DNA of 64,000 bases. Source: Phycomyces nitens (taxonomy: Eukaryota; Mucoromycota; Mucoromycetes; Mucorales; Phycomycetaceae). The stretch spans positions 3,658,001 to 3,722,000 of the forward strand of contig JAHRBC010000005.1 of the NCBI GenBank assembly GCA_022702545.1, written 5' to 3'. The notes beneath the pieces are model-generated. The model was not told the origin of the DNA and searched no databases. It saw only the letters and a program-made list of their open reading frames with translations. Shown in pieces: positions 1 to 12,087 of this stretch; positions within the stretch are counted from its first letter, which is position 1; the number at the start of each line of letters is the position of its first letter. Position numbers and translations under genes: made by a program.

Positions 1-1106
1 ATATTATATATACACATATATATATATTTGTAATTGTAATTGTAATTATATTGTTAGTGGTGTATATACTATCCTACTATTATTATGCTTATTATTAGTA
101 GTAGTATTGACATTGACTCACTCATGCTATTGGTACGCCGATTGTCATAAAATATACAGTAATATTTGTATGTGTATGTGTGTGTTTGTGTGTATGTGTG
201 TGTTTGTGTGTGTGTTTGCGTTTGTGTATATGGATATGTGTATATATAAATATAAATATAAATATATGTATATTAAGAATATATCTGTATACTATATATT
301 ATATGTATTATATAAATATATAGATTTTTACTTTTTATATATGAACGTGTTGGATGGAAAGTATAAAAGATATTGTAAATAGTTTTTACAATACAAAAAT
401 GAAGAAATAATAATAACAATAATAAATTTATTTATTTTATATTTTATTAATCTAGACAGTCCCACTAATATAAATAATTTGTTATTCTAAATGGGCTGCA
501 TTTTTATATGCTGATATTTTGCGACAAAAAGTTGCGACATGATAATGTTTGCGATTTTTTTTAATGAAAAAAAAAAGAAGAAGCAAGAATAATAAGATTG
601 GAATGAATAGAGAAATAAAGAATGAATGCTGGTAGTTGAATTGAATTTGATTAAAATTTGATTGAATTCAATTGATATATTGATCACTTTTTTTCTTATT
701 GTATTTTTGATTACCGAAGAATTATCATTCTTTGGCTTGACTTCCTGCCAACAATGCACGTGTTTTCCTTTAAAGAAGAACAACAGAGAGAGAGAGAGAG
801 AGAGAGGTCCCCAGTATTGTTGAAATAATTATAATTATAAAAATTTATATATAAAGAGAGAGGATTGGACTACACAGACAGAATTAACTGTCCAGCCAAT
901 AAAATAATAATAAAATAAAATGCAAAGAGATTTGATAGAGAGAGATAGAGAGAGATATAAAGGGATAAAGAGAGAGACAGACAGACAGAGAGAGAGTAGC
1001 AAGTAAAGAGAAGGGAAAAAAGAAAAAGAAAAAAAAGAAAAAGAAAAAAGAACCTTTTCCTCTTTACAAATCCTACCACTATTTTTTGCCCTCATCACAT
1101 TCCTTT
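1..1106. other. AT-rich 5' intergenic region with microsatellites
   Basis: I see no supportable gene here. The stretch contains TA-rich runs (1-70, 235-310), a TG-rich tract at about 168-227, an AG dinucleotide run at about 784-807, and a long purine-rich tract (about 930-1060) upstream of the first F-box gene. Short open frames in it are low-complexity translations. Confidence 0.7.
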
Positions 1107-1112
1107 TATAAA
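1107..1112 (+). promoter_or_regulatory. TATA box of the first F-box gene
   Basis: TATAAA lies 70 nt upstream of the ATG at 1182, followed by a GA-rich then pyrimidine-rich leader. The spacing suits a fungal core promoter. No experimental start site can be read from sequence. Confidence 0.45.
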
Positions 1113-1181
1113 CAAAGAGAGAGAGTGAGAGAGCAGTTCTTATTGCCTCTCGTCATTTACCCTCTAACCATCAGTTCCTAA

Positions 1182-2150
1182 ATGAGCTCTCAATCACTAA
1201 TGATTCCAGTGTTTCCGAATGAACTGCTAATGCAAATCATTTCCTTTGCTGCCCTACCCGACAAAATCACCTTTCTATTCGTCAATAGATACACGTATTG
1301 GCAAGTAAGCCAACAAGTCTACCGCAAAGCCATCTTCCCTGACTCTGTCAGCACCAAAGAGATCGTTGGCTTCTGTCAAAAGCACGGCAGAAGTCTCGAG
1401 ACCATTAAGCTCCCTCAAGGCCATGCGCACTCCGACGCATTTTTCACTCTCCTCCTCGACCTCTGCCCATCCCTCAACTTCCTCCAGTCCAGCATCACTC
1501 CAAAACAGCTCAACCGTCTTTTACTGCCTTCTTCTTCGGCATGTTTTATGCTAACCCATGTCCCCTGCACCGATCTATCCCTCAAAGTAGATGCAATTCG
1601 GACAGATCACTATAGCCTGGTAGCCCTGCCTTGCTGTTCATCATCGTTTGTATTCCCTAGCCAGGCCATGTCAGCCGACAATACTGACGGGGGCAGCATT
1701 ACACATATATCGCACTACTTTCACCACCCTGGTGCCCTCCAGAATGCAATTCTGCCCACATTCGGACCAGATCTCATATCTTTTACTCTCAACCCTTATG
1801 ATATCCTGACTGCCTCGGTTGCTCGCCTCATTGTTTCAAAATGCCCTCGTCTTCGATACCTGGTGGCCCCTGCTGTCAAGGCTGAAGGTTTATGGATGCT
1901 CCTCAGATGGTGTCATTCTCTAGTCACAATTGTTGTTGGGGATCACAGCCAAGAGCAGCTGGAAGAGGAAGATATGGAGGACAATGATAGATTACCTTAC
2001 CGCCTTCGCCATTTTATGGTCGATGATGAGAATGCAAGGGCCGTTGCGACAATTGAGCACCATCCACGGGTGTGGTGTGTGCATCGGCAGGACGGACGCC
2101 CTATGCAAGACCAGACATTATGGCATATTGGGATTATACCCAAAGCCTAA
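1182..2150 (+). CDS. F-box domain protein (322 aa, intronless)
   Basis: Probable substrate-recognition subunit of an SCF ubiquitin ligase; the substrate is unknown. Residues about 8-50 form a degenerate F-box: a P-x-E-L-L-x-I-I core (FPNELLMQIISFAALPDK) and the following VNRYTYWQVSQQ segment. The rest is weakly leucine-rich with cysteine-containing repeats such as LDLCPSLNFL and SKCPRLRYL, as in divergent fungal F-box/LRR proteins, and there is an acidic patch near residue 265 (EQLEEEDMEDND). The ATG at 1182 is chosen because it is the first in frame, has a TATA box 70 nt upstream, and places the F-box at the extreme N-terminus as is usual. It is followed in the same direction by another F-box gene (2814). 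F-box assignment is fairly sure; no orthologue is recognised. Confidence 0.8.
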   Translation: MSSQSLMIPVFPNELLMQIISFAALPDKITFLFVNRYTYWQVSQQVYRKAIFPDSVSTKEIVGFCQKHGRSLETIKLPQGHAHSDAFFTLLLDLCPSLNFLQSSITPKQLNRLLLPSSSACFMLTHVPCTDLSLKVDAIRTDHYSLVALPCCSSSFVFPSQAMSADNTDGGSITHISHYFHHPGALQNAILPTFGPDLISFTLNPYDILTASVARLIVSKCPRLRYLVAPAVKAEGLWMLLRWCHSLVTIVVGDHSQEQLEEEDMEDNDRLPYRLRHFMVDDENARAVATIEHHPRVWCVHRQDGRPMQDQTLWHIGIIPKA

Positions 2151-2251
2151 GTCCTTATAAGTCCCCTTATAAGCACAAATATACTCTCTATATGTATTCA
2201 TATGATTTATACAGCATGGTATTACAAGGCTTTGAGTTGTTGCTTTTTTTT

Positions 2252-2282
<31 letters not shown>

Positions 2283-2813
2283 CCGGCAATTGCACGCAAC
2301 CCGAAAGAGAGAGCTCCTATTTTTGGTTATACAGAAAATAGAAACAGAAACAGGAAAATATATAGAGAGAAACTCGATCGCCTTGCCAGTCTGGGAGATC
2401 TGCCAGCCAATAAGGGTTTCAAGGTTAGCAACACATATGGGGTTTATTCAATATATAAATCAAGCTTCTGTCCATTTAAGGATTTTATTGTTTGATTCAA
2501 TTGCACCGATATAACCACGAGAGATCAGTCTTTGGTTGGAAAGGCTCGTAATTCAAGTGTGTGCTCATTTTAAAATACCTTTTCATAATGTATCAAATAA
2601 ACAAAGAAATGAAATTTAAATATTTAAATGTGCAAATGTATAAATACCTTTCTATTCCCTCGTCTCAATCTTAACCTTCTTTAACCCTCATAAATATGTC
2701 CCTTGTTTTTTTAGCCCTTGCCCGGCTATCACTGTAAGTCCCATACAATATATGCCTACCAGTGTGTGTAACCAAACTACTATAGGCCCCAAATCCCGCC
2801 AGATGCACCCATT
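2151..2813. other. Intergenic spacer with (ATT)n microsatellite
   Basis: An ATT trinucleotide run lies at about 2253-2279. The last 150 nt are less AT-rich and probably hold the promoter and 5' UTR of the next gene. I see nothing else. Confidence 0.6.
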
Positions 2814-4661
2814 ATGCATCAAAGCCAACTCCTCCAGCGAGCCAGGCATCTCTACCGCACTCGCCACTATAGAGAGGCCTATCGTCTGTTTGCGTTTGAG
2901 CCATTGGAGTCTAATATTGTCTGCCGAGAATATAGAATCAAATGCCTCTTGGCAATCGGCGAATGGAGAGCAGCTCTCGAGGAATCAAAGCTTATGATTG
3001 AGCTCTATCCCACAAACTCCCAATGGCATCTCATTGCTGCTGACGTGTGTCTAACGAACCTCCAGTACCGATTGGCACAACAAATCCTGCAGGAAGCGCT
3101 CTTGATTGTTTCTAATGACGACAGTCACTATGCAGACCTCGGCAGACTCGAGAGGGTGGCTTATCAAGGCATGCTTGAGATGGCAGGTGGAAAATATATC
3201 GATGTGTTTGGCGTATTGCCCCATGACCTCATACTCGACATCTTTGGCCGTCTCTCGCTCGACAGTTTGGCAAGAGCAACTCGAGTGTCCAGACAGTGGA
3301 GAGAGTATCTCATCAATACACCTCAGCTGTGGCATAATCTCGACTTTGGAACCAAGAACAACTCTAGGCTTTCTACAGCCACGATCAACACCTATCTCGG
3401 CCGGCTGAATAACACTCCCCTAACCCATCTCAGAATTCACCACGAACAGCCAGATGGAGACTGGATCCTAGACGCAATATCCTTGCAGGCTTCCCCGCGT
3501 CTTCACACGCTTGGTAATACAAGGCCTACAATAGAAATCAAACAATGAAATTAATCTTGCCACTTAGACTTATCCGAGTTGACATGTACGCCTGACCTCT
3601 TGTTCAACCTCTTGTCATGTGCAGGAGCCAGCCTTAAAAGTCTGCGGTGGGGTGGAATCGCGATCAAGCTAGACGATCTGATCCATAGAATCGCCAGCAC
3701 CTGTTCTTCCCTCAAGCATCTCGACATCCACGATTGTTTTGTGTCCTCCTCCACACTCTCCCCATCTGAACCACCACCACTATTACTACCACCAACAACA
3801 ACAACAACTGCCCTTTCCTCCCAGGTCCCGGCACACTCTCTTGCCATCAATACACTCATACTCTCGGGTGTCTATGGCATCTCGACTGCCTACCTGTCCA
3901 TGCTTCTCCAACGGTGTCCCTCACTGACCCGTCTGGAGCTGCAGCGATCTCTGCTCGGCATCTCTCACGTGCTCTCGGTCCTCCGTTACTGCTGCCCTCT
4001 TCTCCAGGACCTGGTGTATCAAAGCAACAGGTATTATGAGCCTAGTCGAGATCTTGACGATCAAGCATCCCCAGACAGTCCAGTTCTGGAAGCAACAGAT
4101 CTGGTTCATATTCCGCCATCCTTATCAATCCTATCGCCAGCCCCTGAAGAGGAATCTAAAATCAAACCTCATGGTTCCCTGCGACAAGTGTGTCTTCGAA
4201 AGGCTAATGGACTCACAGACGAGATGGTGGACATGGTACTGTCTCGGCCATCAGACCTCGAGATCCTAGACCTCTATTCAGCAGCCGAAATCTCAGACAA
4301 GGCTCTGCGCCAGATTGTTACTCATGAACCGCTTTCTACTTTGAGAAAGTTGTGTTTGCATGGTTGTACAGGTCTGTCTGAACAGATGCTTCTCAGCCTT
4401 CTCAAGAGAGCTCCCAATCTTGTCGATGTTGATCTTTCTGGCCTGGCCACAGTCACAGACAACATCCTGGCATACATCAACGGCATCAAATCCCTAGAGA
4501 GAATCGATCTATCCGAATGTTCGGCCATTTCAGACCGCCCAGTCCGTGTTCTGGTCGACAAGCACCATAATCATCTAAAGGAGCTCAATCTAAAGGGCTC
4601 AAGCGTCAGTCTGGATACACTTGTCTATAGTGTCTGCAAGATCAAAAGAGGTTCATTTTAA
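2814..4661 (+). CDS. Dia2/Pof3-like TPR, F-box and LRR protein (two exons, 597 aa)
   Basis: Likely orthologue or paralogue of budding-yeast Dia2 and fission-yeast Pof3, SCF receptors acting at the replisome and in genome stability. The order is the diagnostic point: TPR-like helices at residues 1-120 (RARHLYRTRHYREAYRLF), an F-box at 131-178 (LPHDLILDIFGRLSLDSLARATRVSRQW split over the domain), then cysteine-containing LRRs to the C-terminus (LEILDLYSAAEISDKAL, LSTLRKLCLHGCTGLS, NLVDVDLSGLATVTD). An in-frame stop at 3546 is removed by a 54-nt GT-AG intron, 3514-3567, which joins HTL to DLSELTCTPD and completes an LRR. Total length is close to Pof3. Exon 2 has a serine/proline/threonine-rich, low-complexity loop near 3750-3830. 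The family call rests on architecture only. Confidence 0.82.
3514..3567 (+). other. Intron of the Dia2/Pof3-like gene
   Basis: Donor GTAATA and acceptor CACTTAG bound 54 nt with an in-frame TGA. Removal keeps the frame (phase 1) and restores the leucine-rich repeat pattern, so the gene should not be split into two. Confidence 0.85.
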
Positions 4662-5515
4662 CTGCCCTGTCAACCAAATCCATCAGAATTTAATTCAAGC
4701 AGCCCAAACCATTCTAATATAATAACAATCTATTCATTTTAATACTTAATACTTGGCAATAATTAGCATAATAAAAACTCACATTAATACAACCCGACAC
4801 ACTCTTTTTATCTCTCTCCCTTTTGTGGGCCCCAATAAAAAAGGTCCACCAAGGACCAGTTACACCCGAGTCTTTGCAACCGCCTTTTTTTTAATAAAAC
4901 AGGATTGTGTATTCAATATGCTCAGCTGCAATCTGCCCTTGGGTCTGCCGATTCAGCATGCTGTGATTGTCATAATCCAAAGACCTTGAGCTGTGGACTA
5001 GTATGATCCACAGTTTATCAAATCAAAAAAAAAAGAGTCTTGATGACGCAAAAGAAAATAAAAATTAAAATACCGTGACACTATTTATTTATATGAGCAC
5101 ATTTTGTACAAGATTATATATTTACACATTTATATATTTATAGTTTATTTTGTGATTGAATAACCTCTTGGTTGTTTATATCGCGTCTTTGCTGCCTACA
5201 TCAAATCCCTTTTATTTCATTTCCTTCTTCTTCTTCTTCTTCTTCTTCTTTTCATCCAATTCCAAATTCAGAAAAGACGTCGACAATCGAAAAAGAGCAC
5301 CAGAACCCCTTGATATCTGTAGATTTATATGCTTAAATATATATACATATATTGATTTTTATATATATATATTTACACATTATATATATATAAATTACAT
5401 TCATAAATACATTTATACATTTGCATCCATCTAAACGTCAATCATCACACTCGCAGCCTCATCCTCTAAACGAATCCAAAACCTCCCCCCCCAAAAAAAA
5501 AGAGAGATTATTATT
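4662..5515. other. Intergenic spacer and RSC9 leader
   Basis: No gene is supported. A TTC trinucleotide run lies at about 5220-5251 and TA-rich stretches at 5335-5400. The last 100 nt (C-rich, then A-rich) are probably the 5' UTR of the RSC9-like gene. Confidence 0.6.
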
Positions 5516-8335
5516 ATGTCCCAACCTGTGGATGCAATTGACAGAACGCCCGAATATGAAGAATTTATGCGACGTCTAAAAGAGTTTCACGAAAAGAAGG
5601 GGTAAAGCAAACCAATGCAAAGCAAAGCAAAGCAAACAAGCGATCATCAATTTCATTGATTCATGTAATCAATAAAAAGAATCCACCTTTGCGATCCCGA
5701 GTGTGGCCAGATTGTTGTTACTTTGTGGGATTGAATGGATCCTACACATGGACCAATAGGCTAATCAATCTGTTTTTTTTTGTAATTCATTTCTAGTTCT
5801 GTACTTCAGCCTGAACCTGTCCTTGGTGGAAAGAAACTCGATCTCTATCTCATCTACAAGACCGTGCTCGAGGCAGGAGGCTATGACAAGGTAAAGAAAG
5901 AGAAGAAAAAGAAAAAAGAAACTCTAATATCTTTATGGAATCGAAAAATAAAAATAAAAAGAAGTAGTAGTTTCTAACCTCCAGTTGATCAGGTCACATT
6001 AAACCGTGGCTGGAAGCAAGTGGGCGATCCATTCAATTTCCCACCTACTTGTACAAACAGTGCTTATATTCTCAAAGGTGTCTTTACAAAGAATCTGGTA
6101 ATTAATTAGTAGCCACTCTAATGAAATCTGTCAAATGTACTGAACAATCTGTCTAGCTTGGCTGGGAAGAAGAGGATTTCTGGAAGAGACCATGGAACCC
6201 ACCAAAAGACATGTTGGATTCGAGACAGGGTGCAAAGACTAGCTCACCACTGGCAAATGGGAACAATACCAAGCAACGGGACTCTGCACGCCAGACAGCT
6301 ACAGGTAACCTAGAATATTTCTATTGAGTGCAAACAAAAGACCAACGTATTATCCTATCCAGCGTTTACCCAGCCAGCCTACAATTCCACTGTATATAAC
6401 AACAGACAACCTTACAACTACAATACCAGCTATCCTGGAATCCCCAACCCTTATTATCCAATCGGTAAGGACACTAGGGTTTAGTTGGTGGTGGTGGTGG
6501 TGGTGGTGGTGGTGCTCGGTCGATTATTGACATTCTTGTAGCCATGTTTATGGACGAAGAATTCCGGACTCGAATCCTCTTGGCTCTCAAATCCAGTCTT
6601 CCAAACGAAGTCGATTGGGCCTTTAATACTCTCATCAAATTCTCATTTGCCTCTGAGAACTTTAGTCTTGACTTTATGCCAGTCTTACTGGACCTCTTGC
6701 TTGGATTTGCTGATCCGTTTTTTGACCGCCATGTGCGATTTATGCTGAATGGCTATGAAAACACTGAAGAAGAGCGACAGGAAGATGCCATGTTTAGCAC
6801 CAAAGAGGATCAAGAACTATTCGAACGTGTCCTCCAAGTATTCCATATCCTTCGCAACTTTTCGTTTCTCGATATCAATGTTCGTCGCCTGGCACACCAA
6901 GAAAAGCTGCGCCAGATGCTTTTACTCGGCATCACCCTTCCACCAAACTCCCAGTACGCAGAACTTACCCGGCACTGTCTCGATATTCTCGAAAATATTG
7001 CACCCCAAGTCATCGTCAATAGTCCAAACCACCCATTTCTCACCATAATATCTGGTCTGTTGTTTACAAATGACCGCGCCTTGATCCTGGGAGCCATTCG
7101 GTGGCTTACACGTGTAGCCGTAACAGAGATCAATGAGCGTGTACTCGGAGTGGCCAATCCAAGCATTGTCGATCGACTTGCCCAATTACTGCTAGTGGAT
7201 GACGAAGAACTTACGGCAGCAACCCTAGAGTATTTCTATCAGTACTCTGGTCTCCATGGAGATTTCTCGATCCAATTAGTCCAATTGTGTCCTGGAAACC
7301 TCATTGGTCTATTGGTAGGATTCTTGAGCTACAAGTCAAGTCTTGTGCCGGTTTCTGGCTCGGTCAATAGCACAATTCATGGCATTCCCTCTGCTCAATG
7401 GAACAACCCCACCAATCCCGTCAAACAGAAATCCCAACAAACCGCACCATTGATACCAGATCTAACCAATTATGCTCATCTGGATGAGCCTTATCGGTGC
7501 CTAGGATGGTAAAACTAAACATTAAAAAGGGCGCAGTTGATTGGACCAAGCGCTTATGTTGTGGTATTTGTAGGTTAAAGGAGCGTCTGGAAAGTGCGAC
7601 CATTGAGGATACTTTGGTTCTCAAGGCCATATACTCACAGTACCAGACCTTGTTTGGTCTTGAAAAGCCATTGGGAGTCAAGGAATTCTATACGGTCTTG
7701 AAGATCGCATTTCCACAGCCCCCTTCTGTTGAAGCCACAGTTGCAAATGGAGCATCTCCTCTCGAGGATCTGGTACTTCACAATGTCAAATATGCTCCTG
7801 CCAAGCGCCCCGAAGGTAAGAAAGAGAGTGTGTTTTTAGAAAAGATGGACAGACCAATTTATTAAACATGTGTATGTATATGTTAGGCCTGGATTGTCGT
7901 TGGAGAGAGTGTGAGCTTGGATTTGAGACCGAGACCGATCTTCATAGACACATACTAGATGACCATATCGATGCTGCAAAACACACTGAAAATGGCCCTG
8001 TATCATATGCGTGTGGTTGGATGACATGTAATCGAGATGGATTCCCTACAAGACAAGCAATAATCCAGCACATGCGTATTCATTTTGCAGCAAAAACCAA
8101 GCCTCAGGCCTCTTTGAAAAAGAGAGACTTTGTGATTGATTCAATGCCAATGGATGACTCTGAGGTTTCTGGCGTTCCATTGACAGCAGCCCTGCTGTTA
8201 CGAAACCTGGTCAACTACAAGCAGCACCACGAATACTATATTCCGTATGAAAGTGAGCTTACCCAGATAGCTGTCCAACGACCAAGACTTGCAAAGTATA
8301 TTCTTGCTGTTCTCAGCGCTCTCGAGATCAACTAA
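5516..8335 (+). CDS. rsc9: RSC9/ARID2-like chromatin remodelling complex subunit (8 exons, 730 aa)
   Basis: DNA-binding subunit of an RSC/PBAF-type SWI/SNF remodeller, acting in the nucleus. Exons by GT-AG rules: 5516-5601, 5797-5890, 5993-6097, 6157-6304, 6363-6464, 6542-7508, 7574-7815, 7887-8335, all phases consistent. Residues about 10-110 are an ARID domain (EYEEFMRRLKEFHEKKG, KKLDLYLIYKTVLEAGGYDK, NRGWKQVGDPF, AYILKGVFTKNL, LGWEEEDFW). The large exon 6 is helical armadillo-like sequence, followed by the conserved YRCLGWLKERLE segment completed across intron 6. The C-terminus has two C2H2 fingers (C-R-W-R-E-C...HRHILDDH and C-G-W-M-T-C...HMRIH), as in ARID2 and fungal Rsc9. The first ATG (5516) puts ARID at the N-terminus. 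The whole reading frame looks functional. Confidence 0.92.
6486..6514 (+). repeat. (GGT)n microsatellite inside RSC9 intron 5
   Basis: About nine tandem GGT triplets lie within the 77-nt intron 6465-6541. They are not translated once the intron is removed. Confidence 0.85.
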
Positions 8336-8790
8336 TACCTTTCTAGCCAAGATAAAGAGGTTGATTTTCAAAGAAAAAGAAAAGAAAAAAGTCGTACTTG
8401 TTCATCCCATTTTCTTTATTATTATTATTATTATTTTTTATATTTTGTGCAAAAACAGAAACAGAAGAATATCTTGAAAAAATTTGCGCAATTTAACTAC
8501 ATACACACATATATACATTCCTATGCACCACATTCATAACTATACAGATATATATATACATACAACAAAATCTATCGGTCTCTCTCTCTTCTAACCTTTC
8601 TTGCTTTACATAAAGTAAATTGTATCTTTTAACGTTCAAATAAATTCTACTATTTTTTTTTATAAAAGAATTGTGTTTTTATTTATTCACGCGATATTTG
8701 GACAAAATAATATGGGACATTTGGGGAGGCGGATTTCATATACACAAGTAGAAAGAAAGAAAGAAAGAAAGAAAGGGGGATTGTGGTATC
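8336..8790. other. Convergent 3' intergenic region
   Basis: This lies between the RSC9-like gene (+) and the CsbD-like gene (-). It contains an ATT run near 8408, polyadenylation-like AT-rich sequence, and a GAAA tetranucleotide run at about 8751-8775. No gene is seen. Confidence 0.65.
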
Positions 8791-9090
8791 TTAGGAGTTG
8801 AAGCTCTTCTGGGCTTCACCCTTCTTCTGCTCGACCTTGTTTCCGGCCTCGCCAGTGGTGTTTCCGGTCAAAGAGTTGTAGGCACCCTTGACAGCACCAG
8901 ATACCTGATCAGTCAATCCTTGGACGTAGCCAGTGGTCTTGGCAGTGGTTTCTTCGACATGGCCAGTGCTGTTCTGGGTGTTGCCTTCGCGCTTAAGGCT
9001 GTCATTGCCAACAGCGGAGCCAACGGTTTCCTTGACATTGCCCTTGAACTGGTCGGTCTTGCCATCGGTGCGGGAGGGAGTATCGATCAT
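8791..9090 (-). CDS. CsbD-like small stress protein (99 aa)
   Basis: Small hydrophilic protein of the CsbD family, widespread in bacteria and fungi and usually induced by stress; its biochemical role is not established. The CsbD signature is the QFKGNVKETVGSAVGNDSLK segment (residues about 14-33) and the following EGNTQNSTGHVEE; a second, looser copy (GLTDQVSGAVKGAYNSLTG) follows. The composition is rich in G, T, K, N and E with no membrane segment or cysteine. It is intronless, the ATG at 9090 is the only sensible start, and a TATA box lies about 70 nt upstream. Codon use is GC-richer than the surroundings, consistent with a highly expressed gene. Confidence 0.85.
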   Translation of the reverse strand: MIDTPSRTDGKTDQFKGNVKETVGSAVGNDSLKREGNTQNSTGHVEETTAKTTGYVQGLTDQVSGAVKGAYNSLTGNTTGEAGNKVEQKKGEAQKSFNS

Positions 9091-9160
9091 TGTTGTTATT
9101 GTTGTTGTTGTTTGAGAAGATGAGATGTGTATAATGTTGGAAAAATAAAGGCAAAGAGAG

Positions 9161-9171
9161 CTCCTTTTATA
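9161..9171 (-). promoter_or_regulatory. TATA box of the CsbD-like gene
   Basis: On the minus strand this reads TATAAAAGGAG, about 70 nt upstream of the ATG at 9090. It is a strong TATA element, as expected for an inducible stress gene. Confidence 0.6.
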
Positions 9172-11160
9172 CCATTTAATACGACTATTGATCTTGACGA
9201 GATGACAGAGGTTCCTGATATTGGCAAGCTTCGTTTGACGTTGGTCTTACATCATTTCCTAATCCGAAAAGTCAAAAAATAAAAATACCAAGAAGAATTC
9301 AAAGCTCGATAGGTGCGGAGAAGTCTGATATGTGGATTTAATAGGGGGTTTGTAAAAAATATGTTTTAATTATGGAAATTGCCATGATTTCATCCCCGGA
9401 TATTGCCATTTAGGCGTAGATCATTTCTGCCAAAACCAGAGCCTACAACCCAAAGAGGTGGGTTTGCAAAGTTGCAAGGCGAAAGACTGTTGTCATTTTG
9501 TTATCCGTTTAGGTAAAGCACCAGACAAGAGAACATTTTTGGCGTCAGAATACGCCAGTTATCCCACGCCAATTGACAGTAGCCACAAAGAGATATTGAA
9601 ATGACATGTGTCTTTGAAAGAATTAACAGAAGACGTAATTTATCATTTATTCATAATGACCAAAAGTTCATTTCAATGACATTGACCATGAAACCACAAG
9701 AATTTTGTTTTTGAGAGTACAGCCTATATCGCGCAGCCCATTTAGTTTAGCCTAAAAGAATTGTACAAAAAAAATGTCTCGAGTATTCTTGGCTGTGTTG
9801 ATTTGGAACAAATTATATAGTACAAATCACGACTAACAGCAACCAACACATTGGTAGTTTTTTTTTCCTTAAAAAAAAAGAGGCTTCAACTTTAATTTCA
9901 ATCACTTGTTGGAACCCATAGGTCAATGGGTTCGTTTTCTATAGTCTTTTACTTTTATACAAAGAAAGATATCTGGGTAAAGGTCTTGAAAGTATAGGGG
10001 AAAAACATATTATTTTGCTAGTGTTTGAATACACTATCAGCCAAAGTCTTGATTGATAAACAAGTAAATAAAAAGTTTTCAAAATAGTGTCTTTTCAACT
10101 CTTTTCGAAATATTTTATTGAACAGACATTAAAAGGCATTGACTATTCCAGTGTCATATCTAAAAGAAGTCCAAGGGAATTAATATTAGCACAGAGTAGG
10201 TTTGAGTACCAAACCAGGCTCAACCGCAGATACTTTTTTATCGCTCTAAAGGACACCGAGTTGTCTGAATCCACAGAGCAAAAACAGATATTTTATAGAT
10301 ACAAAAATGTACCAAAGAACCATATGGAATTAATTAATGCTTTACAAAGTAATAAGCCACTACTACACTATTCTCTTTTTTTCTTACACTACTTTTTATG
10401 TATTTAAATCATGACATGCAAATATATTAGTACTGCCTTGGAGACATAAGGGGGTTTCAGATGATAAAAAGATCATTTATTATTATTTTTTAAATTAAAC
10501 TCTAGTGAACAGACTTCTTGATGATATTGATACGGTGGGCGTGGTGGTTGGTGGCCGCCACCTTGAAGCAGAAGGCCAGGCGAAGTAGGGCGGAGTACGA
10601 AGAAGGAGAAGTAGAAGACTAGGTGCGAAGGCAGAGGAGGCCATAACAGAGGAAGTTTGGTGAAGAATAAGAAAGACAATTCTTTTACCTCGTTAAAAAC
10701 ACTTTTCATATTTTCTATATTTTGACAACTGATTCTCATCCCCATACGCCTAGTCATAAATATTATTTGACGCATCCCAACCCTTACTGAGTGCAGCTCT
10801 ATTGTCTTGAGAACGCATCCTCTTAACAGTAGTTTATTGTCCCTCGTTACCACGCCTCCAATTGGAATAATAACCATTGCTAGCTAGTAACCCGGCTATA
10901 AACACTAGATAACTCGAGCGTCCTTCCTCACAGTAGCCTCGTAACCAGTTACTTATACTCACTCAAGTACCCTACGTGTCAATATCTACTAAAACACTGG
11001 TCTATACCTAAAAAAAAAAACCTCAATTTGGCAACTTGGGTTGGATCCCGCCATTTTTTGTATACCATTTATGGAACGCAAATAAAGTCCGATTTTGTAC
11101 ATTTGTGTCATCCAGATTAAAAATCTACTGCTTTTTATGAAATATACTCAAAAATAGTTT
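9172..11160. other. Gene-poor region
   Basis: No gene is supported. A 100-codon open stretch at 10087-10407 begins with GTG and has no early ATG; it may be a decayed exon. A purine-rich segment at 10540-10680 opens a spurious minus-strand frame. I see no clear element ends. Confidence 0.5.
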
Positions 11161-11235
11161 TATTAGAGACATTAGAGACGTTTGGAATTTTTTTTTAATA
11201 ACTATAAAAGTAACTTTTCATAAGCATTACACGAG

Positions 11236-12050
11236 ATTAGTAAAAATTAGAGACATTTGGGGATTAAACCCAGATAGCGTCAACTACTATAAAAGGAAAT
11301 TTGCGCCGAATGTTACACGAAAATAGCGACAATTCGAGCAGATTTCATCGCTAATAGCGACAGTACAGGCGTTATTCTGCTTTTTAAAATAAACCAATCA
11401 GATATGTTATAGTCTGGCTTGTATATCGCCGAATATAATGCAAGTTTGAAAGTTTGCTCATTAAGTGGTGTATCGTCTTCCATAACATGTTGATTCTCAT
11501 TATTAAAGACTCTGGTATTACCAAAGATGTTACCAAGACGTTCTACATTGAATCGGTAGAGATTTTTGCAAAATTTGTTTCCATATCCTGACATTTTTGT
11601 ATATGTATAAAACGCAAAAGAGGAAGAACTATAATCTCAGAATGTATTTTTTAAATTACAGTCACTATATTATCAAATTACATTGCCTAAAAAATTTCTT
11701 AAAACGGATAGCGATTGAAAGTTATGACGACGTCTCATATTTCTAAAATAAGGATTGCGATAAATCTGAAATTTGGGTGTCTGGGTTTAATTCCCAAATG
11801 TCTCTATTTGCTCTCGTTTTTTTTTTACTAATAGCCAAAATCTTTTTATTAATCTGCTTTTAAAATAAGCCAATCAACTGTACGTTATTTGTAAATTTAC
11901 AGAATCACATATACTATTTATTCCGCGAATACATATCATTGGCCATAAAGTATAACTGAAAAGACAGATTAAAGCTCAATATTTTGGCAAATTTGTATTT
12001 TTCTAAAATAGGGTTATTAAAAATTCTGAACCCCCAAATGTCTCTATTTT
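11236..12050. repeat. MITE-like repeat with AGAGACATTTGGG termini, about 1.6 degenerate copies
   Basis: AGAGACATTTGGGGATTAAA at about 11245 is mirrored by a near-perfect reverse complement at about 11780-11806 (TTTAATTCCCAAATGTCTCT), giving a roughly 560-bp unit with terminal inverted repeats. A second, direct partial copy follows: its inner segment (CTGCTTTTAAAATAAGCCAA, about 11852) matches about 11368, and it ends with CCCCCAAATGTCTCT at about 12030. It encodes nothing recognisable and is probably a non-autonomous DNA transposon. Confidence 0.6.
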
Positions 12051-12087
12051 TATTTTATTTTTATTTTTATTGGATAAAGATATCTTA

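Noticed and set aside
107..382. 91-codon ORF at the window start
   Set aside because: Translation of TG and TA microsatellites.
4753..4989. 78-codon ORF between the F-box and RSC9 genes
   Set aside because: AT-rich intergenic sequence with no motif; it lies in the 3' region of the upstream gene.
10087..10407. 106-codon plus-strand ORF
   Set aside because: It starts with GTG, has no ATG in the first two thirds, and has no recognisable domain. It may be a decayed exon but cannot be supported as a gene.
10473..10877. 134-codon minus-strand ORF
   Set aside because: Low-complexity translation of a purine-rich stretch, without coding pattern.
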